Assembly (NCBI RefSeq): GCF_014647375.1
Contig: NZ_BMPB01000015.1
Coordinates: 62,001-126,000 of the forward strand
Reading direction: 5' to 3'
Length of the DNA: 64,000 bases
Source: Parabacteroides faecis
GTDB taxonomy: Bacteria; Bacteroidota; Bacteroidia; Bacteroidales; Tannerellaceae
Within the stretch, counting starts at the first letter, position 1. Every line of letters begins with the position of its first letter. The translations under genes were made by a program, and so were the position numbers. The notes under the pieces are model-generated. The model was not told the origin of the DNA and searched no databases. It saw only the letters and a list, made by a program, of their open reading frames with translations. Positions 48,485-58,004 of the stretch are shown here, one piece after another.

Positions 48485-49414
48485 ATGAAACAATACAACC
48501 GAGTAATGTTAGGAAGAGGCAGCATATATGCTGACGAGTGTAAAGAAGGTGGTTTTATTGGAACTAACTTTCTTCCGGATAATGATTTGTCTGGTCATTT
48601 ACCTGATGGATGGAAAGCTTTTAATAAAGAGTATATACCTGTATATCTGCAAGAAAATCCGGAAAAAACAAAAGTTGCTGCTGGTCTTTCCTGTGGATTT
48701 CTCTGGACTGTATGCCGTGGGCTTGAAATAGGCGATATTGTTTTAACTCCTAATGGCAAAGGTGAATATTATATTGCCGAAATTGTAGGAAATTACTATT
48801 ATGTGCCGGGAACTAATCTACCTCACCGACGCAGAGTTCAATGGTATGATAAAACCATTCAAAGAAGTGAAATGAGTGAAGGTTTGCAACATTCGACCGG
48901 TTCTATCGGCACATGCTGCGATATCACAAAATACCAACAAGAAATAGAAACATTTTTGATAAGAACTGCTCCTCCAACTGTGTATTGTAATGATGAGGAG
49001 GTTGAAGACCCCACAGTCTTTGCTTTGGAAAAACATTTGGAAGATTTTCTCGTAAAAAATTGGAAACATACTGATATTGGGAAAAAATATGATATATTTG
49101 AGGATAATGGTGAAATAGTAGGGGAACAATATCCTAGCGATACTGGTCCTATTGATATACTGGCAGTCAGCAAGGATAAAAAGACCTTGTTGGTCATAGA
49201 GCTAAAAAGAGGGCGAACATCCGATGTCGTTGTCGGGCAAATTCATCGATACATGGGGTATGTCAAAGAAGAATTAGCGGAACCCAATCAAGAGGTAAAA
49301 GGTATTATTATCGGATTGGAGGCAGATACCCGGTTGAAGAGAGCTCTTTCTGTATGTACTAATATTGAGTTCTATCGGTATCAGATAGATTTCAAACTTT
49401 TTAAAGGCGTGTGA
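48485..49414 (+). CDS. PUA/EVE-like domain fused to a NucS-type PD-(D/E)XK nuclease
   Basis: Protein of 309 residues between hsdS and hsdR. The N-terminal half (about 1-155) reads like the PUA-superfamily 'EVE-like' module of modification-dependent restriction enzymes: LGRGSIYADECKEGGFIGTN, FLWTVCRGLEIGDIVLTPNG, EYYIAEIVGNYYYVPGT, HRRRVQWYDKTI, STGSIGTCCDI. The C-terminal half (about 170-309) is a NucS/DUF91-like nuclease: FALEKHLEDFLVKNWKHTDI, QYPSDTGPIDILAVS with Asp224, LLVIELKRGRTSDVVVGQIH with Glu239 and Lys241. Catalytic residues look intact. It could be a type IV-like enzyme that reads modified bases, or an accessory to the type I complex; context alone does not decide. Confidence 0.8.
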   Translation: MKQYNRVMLGRGSIYADECKEGGFIGTNFLPDNDLSGHLPDGWKAFNKEYIPVYLQENPEKTKVAAGLSCGFLWTVCRGLEIGDIVLTPNGKGEYYIAEIVGNYYYVPGTNLPHRRRVQWYDKTIQRSEMSEGLQHSTGSIGTCCDITKYQQEIETFLIRTAPPTVYCNDEEVEDPTVFALEKHLEDFLVKNWKHTDIGKKYDIFEDNGEIVGEQYPSDTGPIDILAVSKDKKTLLVIELKRGRTSDVVVGQIHRYMGYVKEELAEPNQEVKGIIIGLEADTRLKRALSVCTNIEFYRYQIDFKLFKGV

Positions 49415-49446
49415 ATTTATAAATCAACATAACTAGTGTTAGTGTT

Positions 49447-52400
49447 ATGATACAAGCAAAAAACTTTGATTACCTGAAAGAAAATTCGGACTTTGCAGAT
49501 TTGTATGCATATTGCAATGAGGCAGAAATTAACCAGATTATAGATCCGGAGAAGTCGGCTATCAATAGTCGCCGGGCTTTAGAGTACATTGTAAGAGCTA
49601 TTTATTTGTTTAAAGGGATGGAAATACCGGAACGGTCTTCACTTTTCCAGTTGGTAAATGCTGAGTCGTTTAAGAATTTTATTCAGAGTGATGATTTGTT
49701 GAAACGCTTGCACTATATCCGTAAAGCCGGTAATAATTCAGCACATTTGGGAAAAGTAGCAAAGAAAGAATCTTTTTTCTCTTTACTGAATTTGTATGTT
49801 TTTGTCGGTTCCGTATTAGTAAAGCTGAAAGTAATAGATGATTATCCGACTTTTGACCGTAATTTGATCCCTGGACAGGCTGAAGTTCATATAGCTCCCA
49901 AAGAAAATATGGAGCCGACCAATGCTTTGGTAGAGAAATATGAGGGTCAGTTAGAAACAGCCTTGGTTACGAAAGCAGTTACAGGTATTTCGGAAGCGGA
50001 AACCCGAAAGTATTTTATTGATCAAATGTTACGTGAGGCAGGTTGGGATATTTTGGAAGCAAAAGGATCTATTATGCCAGCAAAAGCCTGCATCGAAATA
50101 CAATTAGCAGGAATGCCGAATCATAAGGAAACTGGTTTTGCTGATTACGTCTTGTTTGGTGCTAATGGAAAGCCTTTAGCGGTCATAGAGGCTAAACGTA
50201 CCAGTGTGGATGCCGCCAGAGGAAAACATCAGGCTGAATTGTATGCCCAATGCCTGGAAGCACAGTATGGCGTGATGCCTGTTATTTATTATACAAACGG
50301 TTTTAATACCTTTGTGATAGATGGGTTAGGTTATCCTTCACGTCCTGTATATGGTTATCATACGCAAGCTGATTTGGAGCTGATCATTCAGAAACGAGAG
50401 AGAGCGGAGATTACCGATTTGCGTATTCGTGACGAGATAACAGACCGCGAATATCAGAAACGCGGAATTAAAGCTGTTTGTGAATATTTCAATAAAAAAC
50501 ATCGTCGTGCCTTATTGGTTATGGCAACAGGTACAGGGAAGACGCGTGTTGCTATTTCTTTGGTTGAATTACTAATGCGCAACAGCTGGGTGAAAAATGT
50601 TTTGTTTCTGGCTGATCGTACCGCTTTGGTAAAACAAGCATATAAGAATTTTACAAAATTATTACCAGGAACCTATTGTGTCTTGTCGGATGATAATAAA
50701 CCGGATTTGGCAGCCCGTGTTATGTTCAGTACTTATCAAACGATGATTAATTATATAGATCGTGATACGAAAGATTTTTCTGTAGGTCGTTTTGATTTGA
50801 TTATTGTTGACGAGGCGCATCGTTCTATTTTTGGAAAATATGGGGATATATTTGATTATTTTGACTCTTTACTGGTCGGATTGACTGCTACACCACGTAG
50901 TGAGGTGGATAGAAGTACTTATCAGTTATTCGAACAGGAACAGGGAGAACCCAATTTTGCTTATGAACTGGAGGAAGCTGTTGCTGAAAAGTATCTGGTC
51001 CCTTATAAAGGAATTATCCGTCATTCTGCTCATATTAATAATGGAATTAAATATGAAAATTTGAGTAAAGAGGAGAAGGAACAGCTTGAAAAAGTGTGGG
51101 AATATGAAAAAGCTCAAAGAAATATTGATCCGGATGAGGATTATCATCGTGATATAGAAAAGGATGAAATATTTAAGTTTCTCTTTAATGAAGATACTGT
51201 AGATAAAGTGTTGCAGGATCTGATGGAAAACGGGTTGCGGGTTCAGAGCGGTGAACGGATCGGAAAAACAATCATTTTTGCTTATAATCACAAACATGCA
51301 GTATTGATTGTAGAACGGTTTGGAAAACTTTATCCTGAATATGGTCCGAGCTTTTGTCAATTGATTGATAACTCGGTGACGTATGCAGGAAATCTGATTG
51401 ATCAGTTTGAGGTGAGAGATAATTTACCACAAATAGCTGTTTCTGTTGATATGCTCGACACTGGAGTTGATGTGCCGGATATTTTGAATTTGGTCTTTTT
51501 TAAAGTGATTAAATCAAAGATCAAATTTATGCAGATGATAGGTAGAGGAACTCGTTTATCTGAAAATATATTTGGGCCCGGAAAGAATAAGGAATGTTTT
51601 TACATATTTGATTATTGTAATAATTTTGAGTTTTTCAATGATAACCCTCAAGGGGTAGAGGCAAAACTTGTTCAGTCATTGACTGAGCGTTTGTTTTGTC
51701 TTCGTACGGATATATCTGTGTTTTTGCAGCATAGCCGATATCAGGAAGATCCTTTTGCTAAAAACTTACATGATGAATTGAAGACTCTGTTGCATAGTCA
51801 GGTGGCTACGCTGAATGATTCACGAATTGGAGTTCGGAAGCATTGGGATTTGGTATGTAAATATCGTAAATCAGAAAATTGGATTTTTATTTCCGAGACA
51901 GATGCTTTACACATAAAAAATAGTCTATCTCCGTTATTGATTCAAAAAATGGAGAATGAAGAGTCTAAACAGTTCGATTTACTTATTCTTTATATAGAAT
52001 TATCCTTGTTGGATGCAGATATTAATGCTGTGAGAAGCAAGAAAAAAGTAATTGAAATTGCCCGAGATCTTCAAAAAGCAACTTCCATTCCTTTGGTTAT
52101 GGCAAAGATAGAGACTATAAAGGAGGTTCTAAGCTCTCATTTCTGGGAAAATCTGAATTTGGATGGTTTGGAGCGTGTTCGTAAGGACTTGCGTGAACTG
52201 ATATTATTCTTAAAAGGAAATAGTAAGAATACTTTTACTATAGATATTGAAGATGCTTTTACCGATGGAGGAGAAGCGCCAGGAATAGTTACGACTACGA
52301 CTTACAAACAGCGTGTTGTGGATTATTTGGCTGAGAACAAAGATAATGCAGTATTGCAAAAGATATTTAATGTAGAGCCATTATCTCAAGCTGATATTCG

Positions 52401-52755
52401 TGATTTGGAACGTATATTATGGCAGCAGTTGGGAACCAGAGAGGAATATTCAAAATATGCTCAGAATATGATTTATGGAGGTAATGTTGCTGCTTTTATC
52501 CGTTCTATAATTGGAGTGAATCGGAATATTGCTATTCGAAAATTCACAGAATTAATATCTGAAAGTAATCTGAATTCCATGCAGGAGGAATATTTGAAGA
52601 CTATTTTAAATTATGTATGTGAAAATGGGGACATAACGACCTCTACATTCGGAAATGATCCATTTGTGAATTTTGATTGGTATGATGCATTTGGTGATAA
52701 GCTTAGTGACCTTACTCAATATGTGGAGAATTTGCATAAGGTAATAACTGCTTAA
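49447..52755 (+). CDS. hsdR: Type I restriction endonuclease/translocase subunit with N-terminal DUF4145
   Basis: Motor and nuclease subunit of 1102 residues. Domain order: DUF4145-like helical domain (about 10-125, INSRRALEYIVRAIYLFKGM; LKRLHYIRKAGNNSAHLGKV), PD-(D/E)XK nuclease (GFADYVLFGANGKPLAVIEA with Asp233, Glu248 and Lys250), then a superfamily 2 helicase: Walker A MATGTGKTR from Gly362, DEAH box at Asp455, ARVMFSTYQTMINY, VSVDMLDTGVDVPDILNLVF and QMIGRGTRLSENIFGP (motif VI). The C-terminus resembles the EcoEI-type HsdR end that contacts the methylase. All hallmark residues are intact, so the system should restrict. Confidence 0.96.
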   Translation: MIQAKNFDYLKENSDFADLYAYCNEAEINQIIDPEKSAINSRRALEYIVRAIYLFKGMEIPERSSLFQLVNAESFKNFIQSDDLLKRLHYIRKAGNNSAHLGKVAKKESFFSLLNLYVFVGSVLVKLKVIDDYPTFDRNLIPGQAEVHIAPKENMEPTNALVEKYEGQLETALVTKAVTGISEAETRKYFIDQMLREAGWDILEAKGSIMPAKACIEIQLAGMPNHKETGFADYVLFGANGKPLAVIEAKRTSVDAARGKHQAELYAQCLEAQYGVMPVIYYTNGFNTFVIDGLGYPSRPVYGYHTQADLELIIQKRERAEITDLRIRDEITDREYQKRGIKAVCEYFNKKHRRALLVMATGTGKTRVAISLVELLMRNSWVKNVLFLADRTALVKQAYKNFTKLLPGTYCVLSDDNKPDLAARVMFSTYQTMINYIDRDTKDFSVGRFDLIIVDEAHRSIFGKYGDIFDYFDSLLVGLTATPRSEVDRSTYQLFEQEQGEPNFAYELEEAVAEKYLVPYKGIIRHSAHINNGIKYENLSKEEKEQLEKVWEYEKAQRNIDPDEDYHRDIEKDEIFKFLFNEDTVDKVLQDLMENGLRVQSGERIGKTIIFAYNHKHAVLIVERFGKLYPEYGPSFCQLIDNSVTYAGNLIDQFEVRDNLPQIAVSVDMLDTGVDVPDILNLVFFKVIKSKIKFMQMIGRGTRLSENIFGPGKNKECFYIFDYCNNFEFFNDNPQGVEAKLVQSLTERLFCLRTDISVFLQHSRYQEDPFAKNLHDELKTLLHSQVATLNDSRIGVRKHWDLVCKYRKSENWIFISETDALHIKNSLSPLLIQKMENEESKQFDLLILYIELSLLDADINAVRSKKKVIEIARDLQKATSIPLVMAKIETIKEVLSSHFWENLNLDGLERVRKDLRELILFLKGNSKNTFTIDIEDAFTDGGEAPGIVTTTTYKQRVVDYLAENKDNAVLQKIFNVEPLSQADIRDLERILWQQLGTREEYSKYAQNMIYGGNVAAFIRSIIGVNRNIAIRKFTELISESNLNSMQEEYLKTILNYVCENGDITTSTFGNDPFVNFDWYDAFGDKLSDLTQYVENLHKVITA

Positions 52756-52799
52756 AGTAAACGAGGCATTATTATAGATTACCCTACGCTGAATTTTTG

Positions 52800-52807
52800 T
52801 ATCTTTG
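52800..52807 (+). promoter_or_regulatory. -7 element TATCTTTG for the ABC-F gene
   Basis: Perfect TAnnTTTG match 28 bases before the start codon, marking the right border of the restriction operon. Confidence 0.65.
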
Positions 52808-52834
52808 TCCGGCATTTAAAGTATAAAAGGCAGT

Positions 52835-54718
52835 ATGATCAGTTACTTACAGATAGACGGACTGACCAAAAGCTTCGGCGATTTGGTTCTTTTTGAGGAT
52901 ATTACATTTGGTATTGCACAAGGTCAGAAAGTGGGCCTTATTGCAAAGAACGGGACGGGTAAAACAACTTTGCTGAATATCATTGCAGGGAATGAAGATT
53001 ATGATAACGGAGCTGTCGTGTTCCGTAACGACTTGCGTGTCGGCTACTTGGAGCAGACGCCTGTCTATCCGGAAGGGTTGACTGTTCTGCAAGCCTGTTT
53101 CTATTCTCCGAACGAGACGGTTCGTCTGATTGCCGAGTATGAAGAAGCGATGGCGAGTGACGATCATTCCAATCTGGAGGATATCCTGATGCGTATGGAT
53201 AACCTGAAAGCCTGGGATTATGAACAGCGTGCCAAACAGATCCTTTCGCAGTTGAAGATCACTAACTATGATCAGAAAGTGGAACATCTGTCCGGTGGGC
53301 AGTTGAAACGTGTGGCATTGGCCAACGTTCTGATCACCGACCCCGAACTAATCATTCTCGATGAGCCGACCAACCACCTTGACCTGGAAATGACTGAATG
53401 GCTGGAAGGTTACCTGAGCCGTGCCAACATCAGTATCCTGATGGTTACGCACGACCGTTATTTCCTGGACCGTGTCTGCAGCGAGATTATCGAAATAGAC
53501 CGTCAGCAAATTTACCAGTATAAAGGTAATTACAGCTATTATCTGGAAAAACGTCAGGAACGGATGGAGACGATGAACACAGAAGTGGAACGTGCCAACA
53601 ACCTGTTAAGGAAAGAGTTGGAATGGATGCGTCGTCAGCCGCAGGCACGCGGTACGAAAGCTAAATATCGTATCGATGCTTTTTATGAGCTGGAAAAGAA
53701 AGCCAAGCAGCAACGGGATAACGGTAATGTGAACCTGGATGTGAAAGCATCCTATATCGGATCAAAAATATTTGAAGCGGAGCATGTTACGAAAAGCTTC
53801 GGCAGTATCAAGATTGTAGAAGATTTCAATTATATTTTTGCCCGTTACGAAAAGATGGGTATCGTAGGTAACAACGGGACAGGGAAGTCTACCTTTATTA
53901 AAATGCTGATGGGCGAAGTAGAACCGGATAGCGGACGCTTCGATGTCGGCGAAACAGTCCGTTTCGGCTATTACAGTCAGGATGGTCTGCAGTTTGACGA
54001 GCAGATGAAAGTGATCGATGTCGTGCAGGATATAGCTGAATATGTCGATCTTGGAGACGGTAAGAAGTTGGGAGTTTCCCAATTCCTGAATTATTTCCTG
54101 TTCACTCCCGAAAAGCAACATAGCTATGTCTACAAGCTGAGTGGTGGAGAAAAACGCCGTTTATATCTATGTACCGTCCTGATGCGCAACCCGAACTTCC
54201 TGGTACTGGATGAGCCGACCAATGATCTGGATATCGTGACCCTGAATGTATTGGAAGAATATCTGCGTAACTTTAAGGGTTGTGTAATCGTTGTTTCGCA
54301 CGACCGTTACTTTATGGATAAAGTAGTCGATCACCTGTTGGTATTCCGTGGTAATGCCGATCTGAAGGATTTCCCCGGCAATTATACTCAGTACCGTGAC
54401 TGGAAAGAGGTACAGGATCAGTTGGAGAAAGAGGCTGAAGCAGCTCGCCAGCCCAAACAAACATCGGCTCCTGAAAAGAATAACCGTCCACAGCCTGAGC
54501 AGAAAAAGAAACTTACCTTCAAAGAACGGAAAGAGTTTGAAGCACTGGAGGTGGAAATACCGCAGCTTGAAGCCGAAAAGGCAGAACTGGAAACAGCAAT
54601 GAGTAGCGGAACACTTAGCAACGATGAGCTGATGGTTAAGTCGGAACGAATTGCGAAAGTAATGGAAGAAATAGACGAAAAGACAATGCGTTGGCTGGAG
54701 CTGAGTGAACTGGCTTAA
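52835..54718 (+). CDS. ABC-F family ATPase (Uup-like)
   Basis: Soluble duplicated ABC ATPase of 627 residues acting at the ribosome. ABC1: GLIAKNGTGKTTLLNIIAGN (Walker A, Lys43), HLSGGQLKRVALANVLITDP, IILDEPTNHLDLEMTEWLEG. Linker with ARGTKAKYRIDAFYELEKKA, the P-site tRNA-interaction motif region. ABC2: GIVGNNGTGKSTFIKMLMGE (Lys351), KLSGGEKRRLYLCTVLMRNP, VLDEPTNDLDIVTLNVLEEY. A charged C-terminal coiled coil (about 545-627) is typical of Uup, which binds DNA or ribosomes. No transmembrane domain, so not an exporter. Followed by an MFS gene after four bases. Confidence 0.93.
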   Translation: MISYLQIDGLTKSFGDLVLFEDITFGIAQGQKVGLIAKNGTGKTTLLNIIAGNEDYDNGAVVFRNDLRVGYLEQTPVYPEGLTVLQACFYSPNETVRLIAEYEEAMASDDHSNLEDILMRMDNLKAWDYEQRAKQILSQLKITNYDQKVEHLSGGQLKRVALANVLITDPELIILDEPTNHLDLEMTEWLEGYLSRANISILMVTHDRYFLDRVCSEIIEIDRQQIYQYKGNYSYYLEKRQERMETMNTEVERANNLLRKELEWMRRQPQARGTKAKYRIDAFYELEKKAKQQRDNGNVNLDVKASYIGSKIFEAEHVTKSFGSIKIVEDFNYIFARYEKMGIVGNNGTGKSTFIKMLMGEVEPDSGRFDVGETVRFGYYSQDGLQFDEQMKVIDVVQDIAEYVDLGDGKKLGVSQFLNYFLFTPEKQHSYVYKLSGGEKRRLYLCTVLMRNPNFLVLDEPTNDLDIVTLNVLEEYLRNFKGCVIVVSHDRYFMDKVVDHLLVFRGNADLKDFPGNYTQYRDWKEVQDQLEKEAEAARQPKQTSAPEKNNRPQPEQKKKLTFKERKEFEALEVEIPQLEAEKAELETAMSSGTLSNDELMVKSERIAKVMEEIDEKTMRWLELSELA

Positions 54719-54722
54719 AGAT

Positions 54723-55898
54723 ATGAACGAAGCGAAACCTGTGCTTTGGAACCGGAATTTCATTCAGTGTTGTATCTCTTATTTCCTGATGAACTTCTCT
54801 TTCTACATGTTGATGCCAACTATGCCGGTCTATTTGGTGGAAGTTTTGAAGATCGATCCGTCGGAAGTGGGAATAGCTCTTTCCAGTTATTCGATCGGTT
54901 TGTTATGTGTTCGTCCGTTCTCCGGATATCTGGTGGATTGTTTTTCCCGCAAGCCATTATATTTGTTAGCTTTTATGGTTTTTGCCTGTATGTTTACCGG
55001 TTACCTGTTCGCAACGACAGTATTGATGATTATGGCTGTCCGTTTTATTCAGGGTGGGTTTATGGGAATGACTTCCGTTGCCGGAAATACCATAGCGATC
55101 GATGTGATCCCTTCCAAACGAAGAGGAGAAGGAATGGGCTTTTATGGATTGACGATAAACCTGGCGATGTCGCTGTCGCCGTTGGTGGCCGTGTTTATCT
55201 ATGACCGGTTCGGTTTTCATCCGGTGGTATTTGCAGGACTGGCAATTGCTTTGGTGGGTGTCGGTTCGGTTTGCCTGATCCGTTATCCGAAGCGGGAGAA
55301 AGTGCCGAGACCGGCATTCTCGCTCGATCGTTTTATCCTGGTGAAAGCTTTGCCGACGGCTTTGGCTTATCTGTTGAGTGCAATTCCTTATGGGATGGTG
55401 ACTTCTTTTGTGGTATTGTACGGGAAGGAGATCAATGTCGCCAATCCGGGTTATTTCTTTATTTTTATGGCGATAGGAGTGGGTACGGCCCGTCTTATTT
55501 CCGGGCGTTTGGTCGATCATGGGAAGATACATCTTGTGTCGATCAGTGCACTGACATTCCTGACGCTTTCATTTGCCGTTTTCGCTATTTTTCATAATGA
55601 GATTGTATTCTTCGCTTCTGCCTTGGCTATCGGTATAGGATTTGGTGTTTGTGTACCGGCCATTCAATGCCTTTTTGTGAATGTGGCTCCGCATCATATG
55701 CGTGGGACGGCTACTTCCACTTATCTGACTTCTTTCGATTTCGGGGTGGGGATCGGCATGCTTGCGGCTGGTTTTATTGCTTCGCATGCTGATCTGGCAA
55801 CTGCTTATTTAGCCGGTTCGGGGTGTTGCCTGATATCGCTCCTGGTTTATTTGCGATGGGTGAGACCTTCATATGAGAAATATAAATTATCTGTTTGA
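54723..55898 (+). CDS. MFS transporter
   Basis: Twelve-helix secondary transporter of 391 residues. I start at ATG 54723 (MNEAKPVLWNRNFIQCCISY), four bases past the ABC-F stop; an in-frame GTG at 54705 lies inside the ABC-F gene. The major-facilitator signature between helices 2 and 3 is YLVDCFSRKPLYLLAFMVFA; further typical segments are GMGFYGLTINLAMSLSPLVA and MRGTATSTYLTSFDFGVGIG. Resembles the sugar/drug efflux group; no substrate can be named. Probably co-transcribed with ABC-F. Confidence 0.88.
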   Translation: MNEAKPVLWNRNFIQCCISYFLMNFSFYMLMPTMPVYLVEVLKIDPSEVGIALSSYSIGLLCVRPFSGYLVDCFSRKPLYLLAFMVFACMFTGYLFATTVLMIMAVRFIQGGFMGMTSVAGNTIAIDVIPSKRRGEGMGFYGLTINLAMSLSPLVAVFIYDRFGFHPVVFAGLAIALVGVGSVCLIRYPKREKVPRPAFSLDRFILVKALPTALAYLLSAIPYGMVTSFVVLYGKEINVANPGYFFIFMAIGVGTARLISGRLVDHGKIHLVSISALTFLTLSFAVFAIFHNEIVFFASALAIGIGFGVCVPAIQCLFVNVAPHHMRGTATSTYLTSFDFGVGIGMLAAGFIASHADLATAYLAGSGCCLISLLVYLRWVRPSYEKYKLSV

Positions 55899-55954
55899 AT
55901 ATTAGAGTTTATAGAAATGAACAGTTTCTAATGTACTTCGATGGAATATTTCTT

Positions 55955-55962
55955 TACATTTG
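55955..55962 (+). promoter_or_regulatory. -7 element TACATTTG for the DUF4221-like gene
   Basis: Perfect TAnnTTTG match 48 bases before the start codon. Confidence 0.6.
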
Positions 55963-56009
55963 TGCATTGATTTTGATTTATACCTGAAAAACAAATCTAT
56001 AAGAACTAT

Positions 56010-57191
56010 ATGAAAAAGAATTACTGTTATCTGTTATCGCTGTTGCTGCTTTTCGCTTGTTCCGGTAATCAAAAGAGCGTGAAGAATGAATATAAAGGGA
56101 AGTTGAAGGCTGTTAAGCAGTTGGTGGAGACAGGCGAGAAACGTTTCCGTTTGGATACGGAGACAAAGGTTAAGCCTCCTTATATTCAGTATTGTTCCGA
56201 CCATACGGGGAATGATCTGCTCACCTTCCTGAATCCTCGGAAAAATGCGATTTATTTCTACAATTATTCGGATACTGCTTATCTCCGACAAATCGCTTTC
56301 GAACGTGAAGGAGCGAATGCCGTTATGAGTATAGGAGCTTATTATATCAAAAGTCCGGATTCTATTTATGTATTCAACCGCCCGTTGATAGAAATCGCTT
56401 TGGCTGATAGTGCTGGGGTGATACATAGCCGTGTTACATTATTAAATAAAGACGATAAAGAATGGGCAATGCATAATCCGCAGTATGTTTTTTCTACAGT
56501 TATGCCGTTGATGTTGATAGATAATCATTTACAGTTACCCGGTCTTGCTCCTTTCCCGGAGATATTAGCCGACAGGGAGAATTTCCGGTTCACAACCTCT
56601 ATTGATTTGGTTACTGATAAGGCTGAGAATCATCATCTTTATCCGGAAGAGTTATTCGGAAATAATTATAATTGGGGAGGTGACCTGATTCAGTTTGTGT
56701 ATCCGGCAATAACACCGGAAGGGAAGATGGTCCACAGTTTTACAAATTCACACGATCTGTATATATCGGATTGGGACAGTGATGCAGCAATGAAAGTATA
56801 CGGAGGTAGCAATGAAGCCGGAACGATTACTTCTATCGGCCATGAGGAGGTAAAGACTACACCTGACGAGTTGGTTTATACCTCTTATATGGAACAGGAC
56901 TTTTATGCAGCTGTAATTCATGATCCGTACCGTAAAGTATATTACCGTTATTTGTTACATGGCATGCCGGATGCGAATTTGAAAACACCTCTCGACAGTA
57001 AGCCGCTAACGATTGTCATGATGGACGAACAGTTTCATTACCTCGGTGAAACAATGATAGGAACAGGGCAGGAATGGAACTGGACGAACTCTTTTGTCAC
57101 TAAAGAGGGATTGAATATAGAACGTATCGGAACAGAACCGGAGGATGACGATTATCTGACTTTCGGTTTGTTCAATATACAGGATTTGTAA
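56010..57191 (+). CDS. DUF4221-like, probably beta-propeller lipoprotein
   Basis: Lipoprotein of 393 residues, Cys17 in lipobox LFAC. The mature part is rich in short strand-like repeats with aromatic ends (IQYCSDHTGNDLLTFLNPRK; AIYFYNYSDTAYLRQIAFER; YYIKSPDSIYVFNRPLIEIA), as in six-bladed propeller lipoproteins common in Bacteroidota. I associate the pattern with DUF4221, of unknown function. Neighbour of a sigma factor gene 70 bases downstream, possibly the same transcript. No catalytic motif seen. Confidence 0.7.
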   Translation: MKKNYCYLLSLLLLFACSGNQKSVKNEYKGKLKAVKQLVETGEKRFRLDTETKVKPPYIQYCSDHTGNDLLTFLNPRKNAIYFYNYSDTAYLRQIAFEREGANAVMSIGAYYIKSPDSIYVFNRPLIEIALADSAGVIHSRVTLLNKDDKEWAMHNPQYVFSTVMPLMLIDNHLQLPGLAPFPEILADRENFRFTTSIDLVTDKAENHHLYPEELFGNNYNWGGDLIQFVYPAITPEGKMVHSFTNSHDLYISDWDSDAAMKVYGGSNEAGTITSIGHEEVKTTPDELVYTSYMEQDFYAAVIHDPYRKVYYRYLLHGMPDANLKTPLDSKPLTIVMMDEQFHYLGETMIGTGQEWNWTNSFVTKEGLNIERIGTEPEDDDYLTFGLFNIQDL

Positions 57192-57260
57192 TAGGAGGAT
57201 GGTTTAATCATATATAATATAGTATGGTTTGGCAGGAGAAATCGATTAATAACCCGATCA

Positions 57261-57941
57261 ATGGAGATAGACCGTAAAAATTTAGTTGAACAATATGGGA
57301 GAATGGTTGCTACCATTGCTCATCGTATGATCCAGAACAAAGAGATAGCGAAAGAGGCGGCACAGGAAGTCTGGTATGAAATCTTTAAAAGCCTGTCCTC
57401 TTTTAATGGTAATTCTGAATTGTCAACGTGGATATATACGATTGCGAAACGGACTATTTTACGGTATGCCCAAAATGAAAAGGTAGTCACTTTGCTGAAC
57501 TTGGAACAATTCAGAGGTTTGGAGGAAATTGAGTATTCCGGTTCTGACGAGGATCGGAAAGAATGGGTAAAGGAACGGTGTGACTGGTGTTTGACTGCAT
57601 TGAATCACTGTTTAAATAACGATGCCCGTTTGATCTTTATATTTAAAGAAAATATAGGTCTTTCCTATAAACAGATCAGTAGTATTATGGAAATGTCGGT
57701 AGAGAATGTCCGGCAGATATCCTCTCGTTCAATAACTAAGATCAGTCATTTTATGAATGATACCTGTCCGTTATATAATCCTGTCGGGACTTGTAAATGC
57801 CGGATCTGCAAACAGGTTTACCGTATCGATCTGGAGAAAGAATATTCAACCGTTTTGAAAATGATACGGCTGGCTGATCTGTATCATAAATTTGAAAAAG
57901 ATTTACCGAGAAAGAATTATTGGGAAAAATTTTTGGACTGA
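57261..57941 (+). CDS. ECF-like sigma factor with Cys-rich C-terminal extension
   Basis: Sigma-70-family regulator of 226 residues. Region 2 lies at about 8-75 (NKEIAKEAAQEVWYEIFKSL; GNSELSTWIYTIAKRTILRY) and region 4 at about 105-165 (IGLSYKQISSIMEMSVENVR). Beyond region 4 is an extension of about 60 residues with Cys169, Cys178, Cys180 and Cys183 (DTCPLYNPVGTCKCRICKQ), a likely metal site. Most ECF sigmas of this phylum end after region 4 and are paired with an anti-sigma factor; no anti-sigma gene follows, so the extension may take over control. Next gene is DinB-like. Confidence 0.87.
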   Translation: MEIDRKNLVEQYGRMVATIAHRMIQNKEIAKEAAQEVWYEIFKSLSSFNGNSELSTWIYTIAKRTILRYAQNEKVVTLLNLEQFRGLEEIEYSGSDEDRKEWVKERCDWCLTALNHCLNNDARLIFIFKENIGLSYKQISSIMEMSVENVRQISSRSITKISHFMNDTCPLYNPVGTCKCRICKQVYRIDLEKEYSTVLKMIRLADLYHKFEKDLPRKNYWEKFLD

Positions 57942-58004
57942 GTTGTCACATATCCTGCTCTTTCGTTCACTAATGATTAATGTATAACTTAAAAAGTAAA
58001 CATT

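Noticed and set aside
52835..54718. Drug exporter or antibiotic-resistance ABC-F
   Set aside because: There is no membrane domain, and the C-terminal coiled coil points to the housekeeping Uup-like group rather than to the target-protection resistance group; sequence alone cannot fully exclude resistance.
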